DNA from: Akebia trifoliata
Lineage: Eukaryota > Streptophyta > Magnoliopsida > Ranunculales > Lardizabalaceae
Direction of reading: 5' to 3'
DNA: 64,000 bases
Assembly (NCBI GenBank): GCA_017979445.1
Contig: CM030715.1
Location: forward strand, 28,745,169-28,809,168
A program made the translations under genes and the position numbers. How positions within the stretch are numbered: position 1 is the first letter of the stretch; each line of letters begins with the position of its first letter. Shown here one piece after another: positions 60,929 to 64,000 of this stretch. Below the pieces are notes generated by a model. That model had not been told where the DNA came from and made no database searches. It worked only from the letters and a program-made list of their open reading frames with translations.

Positions 60929-62572
60929 TCACGTTGGACTTGGTAAACAATTTGGGATGTGTATTCCCTCTTTGTCTACATTCAAATGCAAGGCATTGAC
61001 CTTGCTTGTATACAATTTCTTCACATTAGAACCTTGTTCTTGTAGCAGCCTCACAAGACTCCTCTTTGCATTTGCCCTAAATGGACAATTGGATGCCAAG
61101 AACCCATCCACCAAATGAAGGTAGGCCTCTAGGTCATGGCAACATGCCACATCAGCATTCGGCTTCAAGTAAGGCGATGCCTTGCTATCAACCTTGAGCT
61201 CGCTACCCACATGTGAATAAGCCCATGGCATATTATCATCCAACACATTGAGAACCTCATCGGCTTTAGCCTCTCTGAGCTTCTGATCGAGCGTTTCACT
61301 AACAAACATGCCTGGGACACGAGTGATCAAATCTTGAGAATTTACAATGCGTAAAACCTTAACTCCATTATTTGTGATACGATTTGCAAAGCCACGATTC
61401 CCTACTCGTGGGCCTCCGAAGGAGTAGACAGCGATAGGGGGTACCTCTAGGGCACATGTGCTTAATTCATCCGCGACTAGCAGGGCTAATGCTGCACCAA
61501 GGCTGTGACCCGTTATCGTGATGCTTAAGGTCTCGCCCTTGTAAAGCTCGATCAATCTACACACCTCTTCGGTCACGGACTCGGCTAGGCTTGGCATGTG
61601 AGCACCACTAGTTTTGTATAGACTCAAGAACCCGCACTCGACCTTGGGTTGTCCATGGTTTGGGTGTTTCGGGTCATCTTTCCCTGGGGCCCGAACCAAT
61701 ATGTTTCTCACGTTCTCTGCCCACTCAAGACACGTGGCTGTACCACGAAGTGAGATGACTATATCTCTCCTACCCATACGTGCAATCTCCCTCTTATCAT
61801 CACAAACTGCCACGTACCCAATCCAACTAGATCGCTGAGTCATCCATCCTAAATCAGGTGCCACATCATCAAGCCATCGTGGCAACCCAATTGACGATGT
61901 AGCGTAAAGGCTCTTAGTTACCTTATACGACCTATCGCTTAATGCCACGTGGCGAGGTAATGGTGCTTCGTCCGCTGACGTGGCCGGGTTGGAGTGAAAG
62001 GCATGATACGCTGCTTGAATGAACTCACCATATCTGACGACTTCTCGCCGAAGATTCTCATCCAACGGATCTAAAAGGCCGGACCAATCATTGCTACCGT
62101 GATATTCCCTCCACCGGCTACCGAGAGTGTTTCTCGGGGAATATTCCTGTGACTTGGATAAAAGCCTTTGTAGACGGTTCAGATTCCTCGGTGACATTTC
62201 CTCCACCGCTTTCATTTCTGGCCAGATTCTAGTCAGATTCAGGCCGTCGAAGATTCCTTTTCCTTTGTTTTCCGGCGAAGTAGTACCGGAATCATTGTTT
62301 TTGGTCTGTGGGTCAGATAGAGGTGATGATGGAACATGCTTTTGAAGCAATTTCTCCAAGTTGGACAGATGGGATCTTATAGATTCGGCTGGTTTTTCAT
62401 GTGAAACGTAACTCGCGATTTTTAAATCGGTCATTGTATCTGTTTTTAAAGCCTGAACTGATACTCCTCGCCTCGTTAGAGGGTTTAATGGAGACCCACG
62501 ACATGCGAAATTGAGGCGTCTGGACGGGTAACCGAGTTGAGATTGAGCTGAAATTGTTACACCGATCTGCAT
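60929..62572 (-). CDS. Phospholipase A1, plastid PLA1-I-gamma type
   Basis: A class 3 lipase of 547 residues that removes the sn-1 acyl chain from phospholipids and plastid galactolipids. Residues 1 to about 55 form a Ser/Arg-rich transit peptide. A family-specific part follows ([19 protein letters not shown], 117-135; [19 protein letters not shown], 152-170; [19 protein letters not shown]). The lipase core has [19 protein letters not shown] (oxyanion side), GHSLG (355-359, nucleophile Ser357), [12 protein letters not shown] (likely Asp414) and [13 protein letters not shown] (likely catalytic His). No intron and no break, with length as expected for the family. It could be any of the three PLA1-I-gamma paralogues. 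These feed lipid turnover and oxylipin synthesis under stress (family knowledge). Confidence 0.95.
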   Translation of the reverse strand: MQIGVTISAQSQLGYPSRRLNFACRGSPLNPLTRRGVSVQALKTDTMTDLKIASYVSHEKPAESIRSHLSNLEKLLQKHVPSSPLSDPQTKNNDSGTTSPENKGKGIFDGLNLTRIWPEMKAVEEMSPRNLNRLQRLLSKSQEYSPRNTLGSRWREYHGSNDWSGLLDPLDENLRREVVRYGEFIQAAYHAFHSNPATSADEAPLPRHVALSDRSYKVTKSLYATSSIGLPRWLDDVAPDLGWMTQRSSWIGYVAVCDDKREIARMGRRDIVISLRGTATCLEWAENVRNILVRAPGKDDPKHPNHGQPKVECGFLSLYKTSGAHMPSLAESVTEEVCRLIELYKGETLSITITGHSLGAALALLVADELSTCALEVPPIAVYSFGGPRVGNRGFANRITNNGVKVLRIVNSQDLITRVPGMFVSETLDQKLREAKADEVLNVLDDNMPWAYSHVGSELKVDSKASPYLKPNADVACCHDLEAYLHLVDGFLASNCPFRANAKRSLVRLLQEQGSNVKKLYTSKVNALHLNVDKEGIHIPNCLPSPT

Positions 62573-62590
62573 AGATAGAGATACAGAATC

Positions 62591-62607
62591 AGAGAGAGAG
62601 AGAGAGA
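62591..62607. repeat. (AG)n run in the PLA1 5' UTR
   Basis: Reads (CT)n on the PLA1 sense strand, between the TATA box and ATG. Such pyrimidine patches are common in plant leaders. Confidence 0.85.
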
Positions 62608-62689
62608 TTCTTCTTTCTCCAACAAAAATATCAAAGAGAGAGAGATAGAGCGAAATGAATCCAGGTAGTGTTGGAAGGATTCAAGGACG

Positions 62690-62697
62690 TTTATATA
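62690..62697 (-). promoter_or_regulatory. TATA box of the PLA1 gene
   Basis: TATATAAA on the minus strand, about 120 bp before the ATG at 62572 and with a CT-rich leader between. Confidence 0.75.
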
Positions 62698-62699
62698 GA

Positions 62700-64000
62700 G
62701 GGGATAGCTTTGAAAAATACTCATTATTCCACACGAAATTACAACAAGGAATTTGTTGAGGATGACATAGTAGAATATTTAATCACTTGAAATGACTGAA
62801 ATAACCTTACACGAAATTAAAAAAAGAATTTGTCCGCAACACGGCCTACGAAGCCGAGTAGAGTATCTGCTCTTAGTCAAACGGGCTTTTCTTACCTCAC
62901 ACACGGTTAAGGTTCTCTATTAAAAAAGTGAACCCATTTTGATTGGGACATTATTTTGATTGGCTACTTATTAAGAACACTTTAATATTTAGACTCAAGA
63001 TCCAAATATCCAATACGGTGTCTCCTTCCTAGCTAATAAGTTAGCCGTCAACGTGGTATGCTTTAGTTGGTGTTTAAAATACCTTGGGCTCCTAATTATT
63101 CCGATCATGCAGCCCAATGTGTTTATCTACTAATTAAATTGTGCCACCTAGACACTGGTAGTATTTAAATGATTCAGTTTGTTAATTCTCTTTTATTTAG
63201 AGGTTTCTTAGTCTCTCTCCTAATGATTTTTTATTTTTTTATTTTTTTTCTATTGATACATGGGCTTTCTTGGAAAAAACTTTGAAGCGGTTCAAAATTT
63301 CGAAGCATCCCTCCTCGTTACAACACATGTGGCATTTCTAAGGAGGAATTTCAAACTTTGACAGAATGTAAGGGTGTGAAATAAATTCAAAGTGCCACGT
63401 GTCTTATAATAGAGAGGGTTCCTTCAAATTTTGAAGTGGACTGCTCACTTCAAAACCAGACTCGATTTTCTTAACATGACCGCTCCAAGGTGTATTTAAT
63501 GCACCTTAAAGTGCGGCCTTAGAGCACATGTTAGCAAAATCTATGATATTTACTTCTACTTTTCATGATTTTGGAAGTTTTGATTAATTTTTTCCATTCG
63601 TATTAGCATTCAATCTTTGTTAGTATTTTCTATTTGTAGTAAATAATTGGTCTTCTCTCATACTATTAGTCACATTATGGATTCTTGGATCATGTGCTAA
63701 TTGATTGATTTGTGCATTTTGATCTTTTTCCTAGGTAATGCTGGTTAGATTTTTGGATCATATGATCATATTTGATAAATATTCTGACAATTAAGTCAAT
63801 CGAAATTTCATAAGAGTTTAGAAATAATTTTTTATCAAGATCTCTTACTTTATTTTTATTTGTGACCTCTTTATAAATTTTCAAAGGAAAATATTGAAGT
63901 AACATTGAAATTGACATCGTTTCACACATTACAGATGTGGAGGTGTCTATAAGGCCATAAATGCTTTTCATCAAGATAGAAATGAGTAGCTTCTATGGTT
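62700..64000. other. Region upstream of PLA1
   Basis: Distal promoter and spacer. GTGCCACGTGTC at about 63399 holds a G-box. No further gene or element recognised up to the window end. Confidence 0.4.

Noticed and set aside
63690..63974. 94-codon minus-strand frame at the window edge
   Set aside because: No recognisable content and A/T-rich throughout.

Overview
This window is plant nuclear DNA, most likely from a flowering plant with a transposon-rich genome. The evidence is spliced genes with GT-AG introns, a plastid-targeted two-domain glycyl-tRNA synthetase, a plastid-type phospholipase A1, two arabinogalactan-peptide genes, and plant Copia, L1, RTE, Helitron and hAT elements. The species cannot be fixed from the sequence. 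No tRNA, rRNA, CRISPR or bacterial gene was seen.

Left half (1-35554, minus strand). One gene fills it: an EDD1-type glycine--tRNA ligase. I could place 15 exons, giving 474 in-frame codons. They cover the transit peptide, the whole alpha (catalytic) part and the start of the beta part; the rest lies beyond position 1. Only 1.42 kb of 35.5 kb is coding. Introns 2, 3, 11 and 14 (7.9, 4.6, 8.1 and 7.9 kb) hold the insertions. Intron 14 has a near-complete L1 LINE (about 2384-7821, +). Intron 11 has a full-length Copia with identical LTRs (9936-15546, -) and a hAT MITE with an 8-bp target duplication. Intron 9 has a Helitron-like hairpin element. Intron 3 has an L1 (-) split by a 1,020-bp mini-Copia. 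Intron 2 has an older Copia of the same lineage (27405-32839, +) and a mosaic of LINE pieces.

Middle (35555-49000). No host gene was recognised. It holds a 576-bp MITE with relatives nearby, two head-to-tail Helitrons (37745-39256), a 3.0-kb solo LTR with target duplication CCCCA (40204-43206), an L1 RNase-H remnant split by a 1.74-kb solo LTR (44296-46039), and a foldback element (47814-47924).

Right end (49000-64000). Two same-strand paralogous AG-peptide-like genes lie at 49499-49705 and 56903-57127. Their promoters share a G-box, a 12-bp element and a TATA box in the same order, with nearly identical spacing. A Ty3/gypsy RT remnant and old LTR pieces lie between them. An intronless PLA1-I-gamma-type phospholipase gene (60929-62572, -) has its TATA box at 62690-62697.

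The host genes do not form a pathway. The synthetase charges glycine for organelle translation, the lipase acts on plastid lipids, and the AG-peptides are secreted and probably membrane-anchored. The most unusual item is the 1,020-bp element at 23751-24770. It has identical 49-bp LTRs, a 5-bp target duplication, PBS, PPT and one intact 257-codon ORF that fuses Gag to the last 46 residues of Pol.
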